Below, piece by piece: positions 16,980 through 25,696 of a stretch of 64,000 nucleotides of DNA (positions within the stretch are counted from its first letter, which is position 1; every line of letters starts with the position of its first letter). Location: NCBI GenBank assembly GCA_965248915.1, contig OZ252216.1, forward strand, positions 496,001 through 560,000, given 5' to 3'. Both the position numbers and the translations under genes were made by a program. The stretch is from CBDFLA01 sp965248915. GTDB lineage: Bacteria > Pseudomonadota > Alphaproteobacteria > M2410. The notes below the pieces were generated by a model. It ran no database searches and had not been told where the DNA came from. It worked only from the letters and a program-made list of their open reading frames with translations.

Positions 16980-18326
16980 ATGCGCACGCGCCTTCTCATA
17001 GGCCTCCTCATATCGGTCATGCTGCACGCCTTCGACGAGTTGGCGATTGCCACGGCCTTGCCGCTCATTGTCGAAGATCTCGGTGGATACTCCCTCTACG
17101 GCGCCGCCTTCAGCGCGTACATGCTTGCCAACATCATCTCCATGGTGTGGGCAGGCACGGAAATGGCCCGGGTGGGGCCGGCCAAGCCCTTTGTCATCGG
17201 GTTGGTGTTCTTCACTTTAGGGCTCATCGTCGCGTTTGTTGCGCCAAATATGCCGGTGCTCGTTATTGCTCGGGCGATACAAGGATTGGGTGGCGGCATT
17301 TTTGGTGCCATCGTCTTTGCGAGTATTAACAAGGCCTATGATGAATCTGAGCGCCCACGGGTCTTTGCCTATCTCTCCGCAGCGTGGGTGGTTCCTGCGC
17401 TTGCGGCGCCAGCTGCTGCAGGAGCCATTGCTGAATATCTAAATTGGCGCCTGATTTTTGTCGGTCTCTTGCCCTTTGTCGCAATCACGGCCTATCTGGC
17501 GATTGGGGGCCTTCGCCACCTTGGCGCTGGCGGTGGGACGGAAACTGGCTGGTCCAGAACTTGGGATGCGGTACGAATTGCTGGCGGAGCGGGAGTTATC
17601 CTTGCTGCCCTCGCGGGCTCGCTGTCTCTTCTCACTATTTTGGCCATTGGGTTTGGCGTCGTGATCGTGATTGCACCCATAAAGAGAGCCGTGCCTCCCG
17701 GTGAAGGGCCAACTCTCGCGCATTTGAAGGCGAGCCTCTTCATAAAACTCCTCCTGATGTTTGGATTTTTTGGCGCTGAAGCGTTCTTGCCCTTGTTGCT
17801 CATACAAAAACACGGACTTTCCGCATTCCAAGCGGGGCTTGTGATGACCGTCGCGGCACTCAGTTGGACATCAGCGGCTTTCTTGCATGCTAGGCTTGCC
17901 AACAAAATTTCTCCAGCGCACCTCACCTCCGTTGCCAGCCTCTTCATCCTCGGAGGCACAATCATGCTGTTCCCCGTCTTACAGGACCGCGCATGGATCT
18001 GGCTGGCGTTCATTGCCTGGACGGTCAGTGGGGCTGGCATGGGGCTCGCCTATAACACGTTGAGCACCAATGCCATGAACAACACCATTCCTGGACGAGA
18101 AGGCGTGACATCCACCGCATCGGGCATTTCAGAAGCGATTGGGTTTGCTCTTGCTGCCGGTTTCGGAGGTGCCATTCTCAATTTGGGAACACGGCTCGAG
18201 TGGGACCTCTCCATTTCAATCGGCGTGATCTGGGCCATGTGCTTGATTGCAATCGTTGCAGCAATACTCATGTCGGTCGTCACCATGGACCGTTCCGTCC
18301 CCGTCCCCGAAACGGTTCCTGAGTAA
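16980..18326 (+). CDS. MFS transporter
   Basis: About 448 aa with 12 or more hydrophobic helices. The N-terminal half carries drug-efflux-type MFS features: the acidic first helix region LHAFDELAIATALPLI, and the ARAIQGLGGGIFGA segment of helix 5 that matches motif C-like glycine-rich patterns of antiporters. It probably exports a small molecule using the proton gradient; the substrate is unknown. The start at 16980 has AAGG about 9 nt upstream; an earlier in-frame ATG at 16824 would add 52 residues unlike MFS N termini. DnaA-box-like sequences flank the gene. Confidence 0.85.
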   Translation: MRTRLLIGLLISVMLHAFDELAIATALPLIVEDLGGYSLYGAAFSAYMLANIISMVWAGTEMARVGPAKPFVIGLVFFTLGLIVAFVAPNMPVLVIARAIQGLGGGIFGAIVFASINKAYDESERPRVFAYLSAAWVVPALAAPAAAGAIAEYLNWRLIFVGLLPFVAITAYLAIGGLRHLGAGGGTETGWSRTWDAVRIAGGAGVILAALAGSLSLLTILAIGFGVVIVIAPIKRAVPPGEGPTLAHLKASLFIKLLLMFGFFGAEAFLPLLLIQKHGLSAFQAGLVMTVAALSWTSAAFLHARLANKISPAHLTSVASLFILGGTIMLFPVLQDRAWIWLAFIAWTVSGAGMGLAYNTLSTNAMNNTIPGREGVTSTASGISEAIGFALAAGFGGAILNLGTRLEWDLSISIGVIWAMCLIAIVAAILMSVVTMDRSVPVPETVPE

Positions 18327-18391
18327 TTGTGATGCGGACTCGATTTCTGAAGTAACTTAACCAAGTGACTCTATCCGCTCGGCATGTAGAC

Positions 18392-18400
18392 TTATCCACA
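18392..18400 (+). promoter_or_regulatory. DnaA-box-like 9-mer before the PLP enzyme gene
   Basis: TTATCCACA, the second perfect copy, 8 bp before the PLP-enzyme start codon at 18409. A bound protein here would block translation-initiation-proximal transcription. Chance occurrence is possible. Confidence 0.25.
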
Positions 18401-18408
18401 ACCGACCA

Positions 18409-19593
18409 ATGAATGACACAAAGGCACCCGTCATGACGACCTCACGACAAGACAAGAACCTAGGACCCAACGCCTCTTTGATTGGAGTGGCCGGAAGTCG
18501 GCACCGATTGAGCACGCCGGCGCTCGTCCTTGATCTCGACCTCTTCGAGCGCAATCTCGAAGCGATGGCCGATCATTGTGACCGCAAGAAAATCTCCTTA
18601 AGACCCCATGCCAAAACCCACAAATGTGCAGAGATAGCCAAGAGACAAATCGACAATGGAGCCGTCGGAGTCTGCTGCGCCAAGCTCGGGGAGGCCGAAG
18701 CGCTGGGGCAAGAGGGTATCGAGTCGATACTGATCACATCGCCTGTGGTCACAAAATCCGGTATCGCGCGTCTTTGTAACCTCAACGTCCAGATCTCGGA
18801 TCTTATGGTAGTCGTCGACAATCTGGCTGTGGCCGTAGCGATTGCAGCCGAAGCGGAACATCGGGCAAAGCCGATGAAGATCATCATTGACCTCGATGTG
18901 GGCCTGCACCGCACCGGAACCCGTCTTGGGTCAGGTGTCGAGGACATTGCTGGCCTCGCAGCCAATACTGAATACCTCGATCTCAAGGGCGTCCAGGCCT
19001 ATGCCGGTCATATTCAACATATCGCCGATTTTGAGGAGCGAAGCGCGGAAGCCCAAAAAGCGTTGGATATCGTAAAGCTCACCTGCAAGACCTTGGCAGA
19101 TCGAGGGCAGGCGCCGGAGATCGTAACCGGGGGAGGGACCGGCACCTATAACATCGATACCGAAGACGGGATTATGACAGAGCTCCAGGCGGGTTCTTAT
19201 GCTTTCATGGACCGGCAATACAACGAAGTCCCTATTGCCAATGCGGCACCGATGCCGTTTGACACCTCCCTCACTGTGCAAACAACGATCGTAAGCGCCA
19301 ATACGCCAGGACTGGCTACAGCCGATGCCGGCTTCAAGTCGTTTGCATCGGACGCAGATGCACCAATCTTACAAAGCGGCGCCCCCGAAGGCTCCGCATA
19401 TTTCTTCTTTGGTGACGAACACGGAGGAATTGCATTGCCTGACACTGACACCAAACTACCAGTTGGATCGGTCCTGGAATGTGTGACGCCTCATTGTGAT
19501 CCAACGGTCAATCTGTATGACCATTTTCATTGTGTGCGCGGTGATACCCTGGTTGACATATGGCCGATTGATGCACGAGGGCGCTCTCAGTAG
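18409..19593 (+). CDS. D-threonine aldolase / D-serine dehydratase-like PLP enzyme (DSD1 family)
   Basis: A 394-aa fold-type III PLP enzyme. The alanine-racemase-like barrel begins at TPALVLDLDLFERNL (about 36-50) and includes the PLP-lysine segment RPHAKTHK. The C-terminal DSD1-type domain contains the paired zinc-site residues typical of this family (the PHCDPT segment near 364-369, and His in DHFH). Members cleave or dehydrate D-3-hydroxy amino acids. The start may instead be the ATG at 18433, which has a better AAGG site. It precedes the tandem TldD genes, but a 186-bp gap argues against tight coupling. Confidence 0.85.
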   Translation: MNDTKAPVMTTSRQDKNLGPNASLIGVAGSRHRLSTPALVLDLDLFERNLEAMADHCDRKKISLRPHAKTHKCAEIAKRQIDNGAVGVCCAKLGEAEALGQEGIESILITSPVVTKSGIARLCNLNVQISDLMVVVDNLAVAVAIAAEAEHRAKPMKIIIDLDVGLHRTGTRLGSGVEDIAGLAANTEYLDLKGVQAYAGHIQHIADFEERSAEAQKALDIVKLTCKTLADRGQAPEIVTGGGTGTYNIDTEDGIMTELQAGSYAFMDRQYNEVPIANAAPMPFDTSLTVQTTIVSANTPGLATADAGFKSFASDADAPILQSGAPEGSAYFFFGDEHGGIALPDTDTKLPVGSVLECVTPHCDPTVNLYDHFHCVRGDTLVDIWPIDARGRSQ

Positions 19594-19779
19594 CGATCGA
19601 TGAATTCGCAATTATCCCTGTGAGTTAGGGGTATCTCGGTCAAATCAGTATAGTTGGTTTGCAGAATAGTGGCGTCTTGAGCACGCTTGCCCGAGACTCT
19701 TCAGCTCTTTGTGGAAATACCCCCAAGGGAGTGCTATCTACCTTTCAAGCCAATTTTGCATCTGCAAGGAATTCAAGAA

Positions 19780-21153
19780 ATGACACTCAGCTATCTCGAC
19801 GCGCCCGCCGGCGTCGACTATTCCGAAATGCGTCAACATGATCTGCGAAAGACGCGCATGGTCATGATCGACGGCAGCCTGGCAGCCAATGCGCAAACCA
19901 CGGAAAGCGGCACGAGCGCGCGTGTCTTCAACAATGGATATTGGGGTTTTGCGTCAGAGCCGACCATGGACAGCAATGGAGCCTCACGCGTCGCCAAAAA
20001 AGCCGTTGAGAACGCCGGTGCGATGTCTCGCTTTGGGGGCGACAACGATTTGGTTCTCCCAAGCGACAGCTATGTCGGCGAGCATGGATATAACGGCCGG
20101 ACCCCCATGTCCCAAAGAGAGTGCGTTGAGCTCTTAGGGGATCTTCACGCTTTTTGTGATCGCAAATATTCTTCACTAAAGTCATCGACTTTCATGCTCC
20201 ATGAAGAAGCCCACTCGAAGCAGCTCACAACCAGCAATGGGAGCAGAGTGCTCAATTCGATCAATCGCGGGGCTTGCTACATTATTCTGTCGGCCGAAGA
20301 CAAGAACGGTCAACCAGTGGAGCTGATGTACCCGGTATCGGCCAAAGGCAACTTGGCGGACCTTGACCTTTCGATTGAAAATCTTGAGCCTCATCTCGAT
20401 GAATTGTATGAGCATCTCCAAGCCAAACGAAATGCGGTTGCACCCAAAGGCGGCGAGAAAACCGTCGTGCTGGCACCTCCCCTTGCTGGCATGTTGGCGC
20501 ACGAAGCGATGGGCCATCCTTGCGAGGCCGATCTCGTATTGGGCGGTGCCGTGACTGGGCGCAATGTCGACAAGCGTGTCGCAAGTGACCTCATCACAAT
20601 GATTGACTTCGCACACACCTATGACGGCGAAGAGCTCATGATTCCCGTTTACGCAGATGATGAAGGCACCAAATCGTCGGACGCCGTATTGATCGAAAAT
20701 GGAATACTGAAGCAATTCATGACCAGCCGCGAAACGGCGGCCAAACTTGGTATTCCCTCAACGGGAAATGCTCGCGGCTACATGTTCAACGATGAGCCGT
20801 TGGTCCGCATGCGCAACACAGCCATTCTTCCCGGTAAAGATAATCTCGATGACATGATTGCAGGTGTTGAGGATGGATACTACTTGATGATGACCGGCAA
20901 TGGTCAGGCCGACTCAACGACAGAGTTTATGTTTGGCATCAGCCTCGCCTATGAAATCAAAAACGGTAAGCTCGGCAGTGCCATCACCGATACGACCGTG
21001 TCGGGCACTGCGATTGAGATGCTCAAAACTGTTGATGCAGTGTCAAACGACATGCATTGGGAATGCAACGGCTATTGCGGTAAGAAACAGCCAATGGTGG
21101 TTTCCATGGGCGGACCGGCCCTGCGTTCGAAAATTCATATGGGCGGTCAATAG
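19780..21153 (+). CDS. TldD-like zinc metalloprotease, paralogue 1
   Basis: About 457 aa, TldD/PmbA family. The metalloprotease motif HEAMGH lies at 241-246 followed by PCEAD, and the late Cys in GYCGKKQ matches the third zinc ligand of TldD. The N-terminal segment SARVFNNGYWGFAS is typical. TldD pairs with TldE to cleave unfolded or modified peptides such as microcin B17 precursors. AAGGA precedes the ATG at 19780; upstream in-frame codons are not family-like. It is followed 59 bp later by a close paralogue, then a TldE partner. Confidence 0.9.
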   Translation: MTLSYLDAPAGVDYSEMRQHDLRKTRMVMIDGSLAANAQTTESGTSARVFNNGYWGFASEPTMDSNGASRVAKKAVENAGAMSRFGGDNDLVLPSDSYVGEHGYNGRTPMSQRECVELLGDLHAFCDRKYSSLKSSTFMLHEEAHSKQLTTSNGSRVLNSINRGACYIILSAEDKNGQPVELMYPVSAKGNLADLDLSIENLEPHLDELYEHLQAKRNAVAPKGGEKTVVLAPPLAGMLAHEAMGHPCEADLVLGGAVTGRNVDKRVASDLITMIDFAHTYDGEELMIPVYADDEGTKSSDAVLIENGILKQFMTSRETAAKLGIPSTGNARGYMFNDEPLVRMRNTAILPGKDNLDDMIAGVEDGYYLMMTGNGQADSTTEFMFGISLAYEIKNGKLGSAITDTTVSGTAIEMLKTVDAVSNDMHWECNGYCGKKQPMVVSMGGPALRSKIHMGGQ

Positions 21154-21212
21154 TTGAAGACCGTCATAGAAGATATCACTTCCCCGTATGGTAGTTTGGA
21201 GTAGGTCGCTAG

Positions 21213-22583
21213 ATGCAGGCCATTTATGATCTTCCCTCGAACATGGACTATGCTGAGTTGAGACAGCACGAGGTCACGAAGTCGAGCCTTGTCATGGTCG
21301 ATGGCAACCTCGCCATCGACGATCACTCTGTCGAAACCGGCATCAGCGCGCGCGTGTTCAAGAATGGTTACTGGGGATTTGCATCGCGTCCGACATTGGA
21401 CAGATCAAACATCGATGTCATCTCCAAGAAGGCAGTCGAGAACGCTCATGCAATGCAGAGATTTGGCTCTCAACAAAAGTCATATTTTCCTGACGATGGT
21501 CATGTCGGCGAGTACGGAATTTGCACCCAAAGCCAAATGTCAGAAAAAGACCGCATCGACACATTGCGAGAACTGACCGCTGTTTGTGATGCGCGATACC
21601 CGGATTTGCGCTCGACAAAGTTTGTACTGCGAGAGGAGGCTCACTCGAAGTGGCTGTCTAACAGTTTTGGAAGTCAGGTCTTAAACGGATTTCATCGCAC
21701 AGGGTTTTCGGTCGCCTTTCTTTCCAATGATAAAGATGGTCGGCCGATTGAAGTTCGAGAAATGCTATCCTCAAAAGGCAGTTTTCATGATCTCGGATTG
21801 TCAATCCAAGAACTTGAGCCATTGCTCGACCAACTTCACGAGCATCTACAAGCCAAAAAAACAGCAATCGCACCGCGTGGTGGCGAGCAGACCATTGTGA
21901 TGGCTCCACAATTGACAGGCATGCTGGCTCATGAAGCCATGGGACATCCCTGTGAAGCTGACATTGTCCTAAGTGGCGGAGTGACACGTGACAAAGTTGG
22001 CGAGGTTGTCGCGAGCGAAATGATTACCATGATTGACTTTGCTCACACATTTGATGGCGAAGAGGCTCCTATCCCTGTTTATGCGGATGATGAAGGAACC
22101 AAGGCATCGGACGCTGTCTTGATCGAGAACGGGGTGCTGAAACAGTTCATGACCAGCCGTGAAACAGCACCACAGGTTGAAATGCCGACCACAGGAAGCG
22201 CAAGGGCGTACTTGCCCAATGACGAGCCACTTGTTCGTATGAGAAACACGGTCATTCTTCCAGGCAAAGACAAGATTGAAGATATGATCGCTGGCGTCGA
22301 GAGCGGTTACTATCTGATGAAGACGTCAAATGGTGAAGCTGACTCGACAACTGAATTTATGTTCAGTGTCGATCTCGGATACGAGATCAACAATGGTCAA
22401 CTCGGCAAAGCAATAACCAATACAACCCTATCAGGCACAGCCATCAACATGCTGCAAACCGTGGATGCTGTCTCCGACGACATGCATTGGGATTGTGGTG
22501 GGTATTGTGGCAAGAAACAGCTCATGGTGGTATCTCTGGGCGGTCCCGCGCTTCGTGCCAAAGCGCATTTAGGTGGAAAGTGA
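21213..22583 (+). CDS. TldD-like zinc metalloprotease, paralogue 2
   Basis: A 456-aa close relative of the preceding gene: the same SARVFKNGYWGFAS start, the same HEAMGHPCEAD zinc motif and the same GYCGKKQ C-terminal Cys. Both copies keep all visible metal ligands, so neither is an obvious pseudoenzyme. GGAG precedes the ATG. Its stop overlaps the start of the TldE-like gene by one base, so this copy is translationally coupled to the partner. Tandem duplication followed by divergence is the simplest explanation; different peptide substrates are possible. Confidence 0.9.
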   Translation: MQAIYDLPSNMDYAELRQHEVTKSSLVMVDGNLAIDDHSVETGISARVFKNGYWGFASRPTLDRSNIDVISKKAVENAHAMQRFGSQQKSYFPDDGHVGEYGICTQSQMSEKDRIDTLRELTAVCDARYPDLRSTKFVLREEAHSKWLSNSFGSQVLNGFHRTGFSVAFLSNDKDGRPIEVREMLSSKGSFHDLGLSIQELEPLLDQLHEHLQAKKTAIAPRGGEQTIVMAPQLTGMLAHEAMGHPCEADIVLSGGVTRDKVGEVVASEMITMIDFAHTFDGEEAPIPVYADDEGTKASDAVLIENGVLKQFMTSRETAPQVEMPTTGSARAYLPNDEPLVRMRNTVILPGKDKIEDMIAGVESGYYLMKTSNGEADSTTEFMFSVDLGYEINNGQLGKAITNTTLSGTAINMLQTVDAVSDDMHWDCGGYCGKKQLMVVSLGGPALRAKAHLGGK

Positions 22584-23863
22584 TGACAATGGATATGAAC
22601 AAAGTTGCAGAGCGCGCATTGGGAAAAATGACGGAACAAGGTTTCGACAGTGCCCTCGTGTGCGCCCGCGTTGGTCAACAAGACGAACTGAACATAGCGA
22701 TCAGCGAGGCAAGCCTGCTGCGCAGCACTGAAGATCATAGCCTTGAGCTCACAGGCATTGTTGACGGACGTAAAGCTGCAACCGCTTTGACCGACCTTAG
22801 CGACGGCAGTGTCGACCAAGCAATCTCAGGTCTCATTGAAAGGGCCCAGCTGGCACCGCAAGACGATGCCAATGCAGTGTCCTCCGGTGAAACCGCCAAT
22901 GTGGTTCATGGTCCTCAGTCCTGTGATTTGGATGTACTCGCGGGTAAGGCCCAAGAGCTTCTGGATTACCGCGCCAACAACACCCCGAAAATGTCCATTG
23001 ATGAGGGCGTCGTGGCCCATTCTTTGAGCCGCAGTCGAATGCTGACAAGCGAAGGAAGCGACATTTCAACTTCCATTGGCTGTTATTCCATGTCTGCATT
23101 TGGAACCGCAACGGATGGTGAGAACTCAAGTTCATTTAACTACGCGGGCGGCAACGCCAATGATTTGTCGGAACAGGATGCGGCCGAGTACTTTGGCATC
23201 GGCGATATGTTGCGCGAAACCGAAAACCAAATTGCAACGCAGCACTTGAGTGGCAATTTTGTTGGTGACGTTGTGCTCGCCCCGACAGCGGTCACAGACC
23301 TCTTGGGCTGGCTACTGGGTCAGGTCTCAGATATGCAACTGATCTCCGACAGCTCAATCTACAAGGACAGTGTCGGTAAGATCATTGCGTCACCCATGTT
23401 GTCCATTTCCAGTCACTATGATGGGGCAGGGCAATCACCAATATCATCGGACGCCTTTGTTGCTGAACCAGTGAGTCTTATTGAAAACGGCGAACTCAAA
23501 ACCTTGCTCCCAAGCCTTTATGGCAGTCGCAAAACGGGGATCGCACACCGTCCCCGCGGATCTGGATGGAAAGTGGCGACCGGTGACACCAGCAAAGATG
23601 ATCTCATTGCGGACGTGAAGAAGGGCGCCTTGGTGACCAGACTGTCCATGGGCTATCCGGGACCAAACGGTGATTTCTCGGGCGTCATCAAGAACAGCTT
23701 CTTAATCAACGATGGTGAGCTGGGCTCAGCACTGTCTGAAGCCATGATCTCGGGCAATATTGCGTCCATGTTGAAAGACATCAACGGCGTCAGCAAGGAA
23801 CACATCGACACTGGTAGCGAAGACCTTCCTTGGATTCGGATTCCAAACTTGAATTTTTCGTGA
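22583..23863 (+). CDS. TldE/PmbA-like protease partner subunit
   Basis: About 426 aa, PmbA/TldE type: same overall fold as TldD but without the HExxxH motif. Recognisable are the DGRKAAT strand region, VLAPTAVTDLLGWLLG and the GPNGDFSGVIKNSFLI segment of the C-terminal half. TldE is catalytically silent itself but completes the TldD heterodimer. The start overlaps the previous stop (TGATG). A second TldE/PmbA gene lies at 55843-57195, so this one is likely dedicated to the neighbouring TldD copies. Confidence 0.88.
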   Translation: MTMDMNKVAERALGKMTEQGFDSALVCARVGQQDELNIAISEASLLRSTEDHSLELTGIVDGRKAATALTDLSDGSVDQAISGLIERAQLAPQDDANAVSSGETANVVHGPQSCDLDVLAGKAQELLDYRANNTPKMSIDEGVVAHSLSRSRMLTSEGSDISTSIGCYSMSAFGTATDGENSSSFNYAGGNANDLSEQDAAEYFGIGDMLRETENQIATQHLSGNFVGDVVLAPTAVTDLLGWLLGQVSDMQLISDSSIYKDSVGKIIASPMLSISSHYDGAGQSPISSDAFVAEPVSLIENGELKTLLPSLYGSRKTGIAHRPRGSGWKVATGDTSKDDLIADVKKGALVTRLSMGYPGPNGDFSGVIKNSFLINDGELGSALSEAMISGNIASMLKDINGVSKEHIDTGSEDLPWIRIPNLNFS

Positions 23864-23872
23864 AGTGCAGTT

Positions 23873-24619
23873 CTAGTCAGTCGAGGTCTTGGCTTCGGGC
23901 GCAATGCGTTCGGCCAAAATCATGAGCTTGGCCTTGTCGCGAATGTAGAGTGTTTTACCCTTGCGCTCGACAATCTCTTCATTGGAGAGTTGCCCGAGCA
24001 CACGGGCCACGGTTTCCCGCGTCGTGCTCGCTTTGCTGGCGATTTCCGCTTGGGTTGGCAGAGGGTAGATCAACCAGGAATCTGGTCGCACGGGATCTGG
24101 CCTAATGAGGTCGAGCAATTTGCGGTAGACCCGTTGGTAGGCGCTCAATGTCGCCAGATCCATGATGCGCTCATCACACTCTCGCACGATCCGTGCGAGT
24201 TTCTGAAGAACTCGAAGTCCCACAGGTGGGTGCTTTGCCAAAGTGGTAAGAAAGTCGCGCGATTCAATCGAGCCCAGGACGCAATCGTCGAGCGCAACGA
24301 TTGAGGCCGAGCGCGCCTCACCGTCGATCGCGGAGAGTTCGCCAAAATAGGCCCCGGCAGGAACTTCCGCATAGGCCACTTCGCGGCCCGAAACAGAGTA
24401 ATTGACGATCCGGACCCGGCCTTCAACAATAAAAAAGGCATCGCGGTTGTCTGTCGAGCGATTGAAGATCTCATCGCCGGATTTGTAGGCTTGAAATCGG
24501 CACAAGGTCTCGATGGGCGCAATCTCCTCAGGAGAGAGGCCCTCAAAGAGGTCAATATTGTTTAGCCGCCCAACGGCGGTCCCAACCGGACTTTGGCTCT
24601 CCATCGCGGAATCGCTCAT
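23873..24619 (-). CDS. CRP/FNR-family transcription regulator, CRP-like
   Basis: About 248 aa. The cyclic-nucleotide domain (residues about 20-140) keeps the cAMP phosphate-binding cassette pattern GEL (93-95) ... RS (103-104). The C-terminal helix-turn-helix (about 187-215) has recognition helix RETVAR (201-206), the same R-E-x2-x-R contacts that let E. coli CRP read TGTGA. There are no N-terminal Fe-S cysteines as in FNR. Start 24619 is chosen because AGGTGA lies 5 nt upstream; a GTG at 24628 is possible. A perfect TGTGA-N6-TCACA palindrome lies 56 bp upstream, implying autoregulation. Confidence 0.92.
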   Translation of the reverse strand: MSDSAMESQSPVGTAVGRLNNIDLFEGLSPEEIAPIETLCRFQAYKSGDEIFNRSTDNRDAFFIVEGRVRIVNYSVSGREVAYAEVPAGAYFGELSAIDGEARSASIVALDDCVLGSIESRDFLTTLAKHPPVGLRVLQKLARIVRECDERIMDLATLSAYQRVYRKLLDLIRPDPVRPDSWLIYPLPTQAEIASKASTTRETVARVLGQLSNEEIVERKGKTLYIRDKAKLMILAERIAPEAKTSTD

Positions 24620-24674
24620 TATTTTCACCTAGTGCTCTAATTTTTTGTGCCAGAAACCGGCTACGAATAGGTCC

Positions 24675-24690
24675 TGTGATACCCGTCACA
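24675..24690. promoter_or_regulatory. CRP-type binding site
   Basis: TGTGA-TACCCG-TCACA, a perfect symmetric match to the CRP consensus, between the CRP-family gene and a divergent candidate sRNA. The neighbouring regulator carries the RETVAR recognition helix expected for this sequence. Its centre is about 44 bp before the predicted sRNA start, near the class II activation position. Confidence 0.75.
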
Positions 24691-24714
24691 TGAAATCCGG
24701 GCAAGGCATATACA

Positions 24715-24720
24715 TATAAA
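24715..24720 (+). promoter_or_regulatory. -10 element of the candidate sRNA
   Basis: TATAAA in an AT-rich patch, with no good -35 hexamer, as expected for a promoter that depends on an activator at the adjacent CRP-type site. Confidence 0.4.
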
Positions 24721-24726
24721 CTTCGA

Positions 24727-24848
24727 CGCCTACTGCAAGACCCCATTCACCGTGAGGCGTCCACAAGAGAGGACATCCCCCTGTCCTCGAAAGTCCCGAC
24801 CTGAATGACCCCGCGTGGCTGCCCCTCGGCCGCGCGGGGTTTTCGTTT
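24727..24848 (+). ncRNA. Candidate CRP-controlled small RNA
   Basis: About 120 nt between a -10-like TATAAA and a strong intrinsic terminator, with no convincing reading frame. An internal hairpin GAGGACA/TGTCCTC (24769-24788) shows a C-rich loop (TCCCCC) that could pair with Shine-Dalgarno sequences, a feature of several alphaproteobacterial sRNAs. The transcript is inferred, not shown. Confidence 0.4.
24808..24848 (+). terminator. Intrinsic terminator
   Basis: ACCCCGCG (24808-24815) pairs perfectly with CGCGGGGT (24833-24840), with further GC pairs inside, followed by TTTCGTTT. No plus-strand protein gene ends here, which is the main reason to suspect an sRNA upstream. Confidence 0.8.
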
Positions 24849-24897
24849 CAAGAGCTCACTCTTTCCTTGAGCGTGGCCTTCTCACAAACGCACGAAT

Positions 24898-25659
24898 CTA
24901 TTCCTCGGACCAGACCGCCAGCTCTGTACCGTTCGGATCGATGAAATGAAAACGCTTGCCGCCGGGGAACGAAAAGATGAGTTCTGCAATGGTTCCGCCA
25001 GCTTCTTCGACATCGCTGAGCTTTTGTTCCAAATCTACTGTGTAAAGCACGACCAAAACGCCCGTGCCTGTCGAGGCGGGTTTGACGTCGCGATTGAAGC
25101 CACCTTCGACACCTGCGCCTGAGAACCCAATATAGTCAAGGCCCCACTCTGTGAACGTCCAACCAAACACTTTGGAGTAGAATGCCTCGGTTCCTTCTTT
25201 GTCGACGAGAGGTAATTCTAGGTAGGAAATGGTGTTGTTGTGCAGGGGTGAGGTTTGCTCTTTCTCGGTTGTTTGTGATTGCGCTGCACATCTCTCAAAA
25301 ACGCCCTCAACCCACGTCTCAGTTGCACAAAGAATGCCGCCCCATTTGTATCCCTCATAGCCGGTCTCATACTTGATGCGGAACCATGGGTAGCCATTCA
25401 TCACAACATCGGTGCGTTCTAAGAGAACGACCGCATCTCCCTCTTTGAGAGAAGCAATGTGTTCAAAGGACACGCCGGGTCCTGAGCGCACTTTGCCTCC
25501 CCATGAACCTGCTTCAACGGGGAACGAAACGTCGTTGACTTTGTGAGGCATGGCTTCCATCGGGGCGTCCTCATCAACGTCGCTGGCTGTGGCACATCCA
25601 GCCAACACAAATGATGCCCAAAGGCCGAACAAAATTGAAAAGGTCAGGTGCTTTGACAT
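24898..25659 (-). CDS. Lipoprotein with SH3-like and VOC (glyoxalase) domains
   Basis: A 253-aa lipoprotein with a perfect lipobox LAGC. Residues about 45-115 look like a bacterial SH3 domain (GGKVRSGPGVSFEHIASL), common in cell-wall-binding proteins. Residues about 140-253 form a vicinal-oxygen-chelate domain (ELPLVDKEGTEAFYSKVFGW ... FIDPNGTELAVW), the glyoxalase/bleomycin-resistance fold that is usually cytosolic. The combination on a lipid anchor is unusual. It may bind or modify a small molecule at the envelope; metal ligands cannot be assigned with confidence. Confidence 0.8.
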   Translation of the reverse strand: MSKHLTFSILFGLWASFVLAGCATASDVDEDAPMEAMPHKVNDVSFPVEAGSWGGKVRSGPGVSFEHIASLKEGDAVVLLERTDVVMNGYPWFRIKYETGYEGYKWGGILCATETWVEGVFERCAAQSQTTEKEQTSPLHNNTISYLELPLVDKEGTEAFYSKVFGWTFTEWGLDYIGFSGAGVEGGFNRDVKPASTGTGVLVVLYTVDLEQKLSDVEEAGGTIAELIFSFPGGKRFHFIDPNGTELAVWSEE

Positions 25660-25696
25660 CAGTCGTCTCCGAAATGCGGCAATTTTTCTCTGCCGG

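Noticed and set aside
19594..19779. Small precursor-peptide gene upstream of the TldD pair
   Set aside because: Short frames exist (for example from a TTG at 19659), but none has a convincing ribosome-binding site or leader-core layout.
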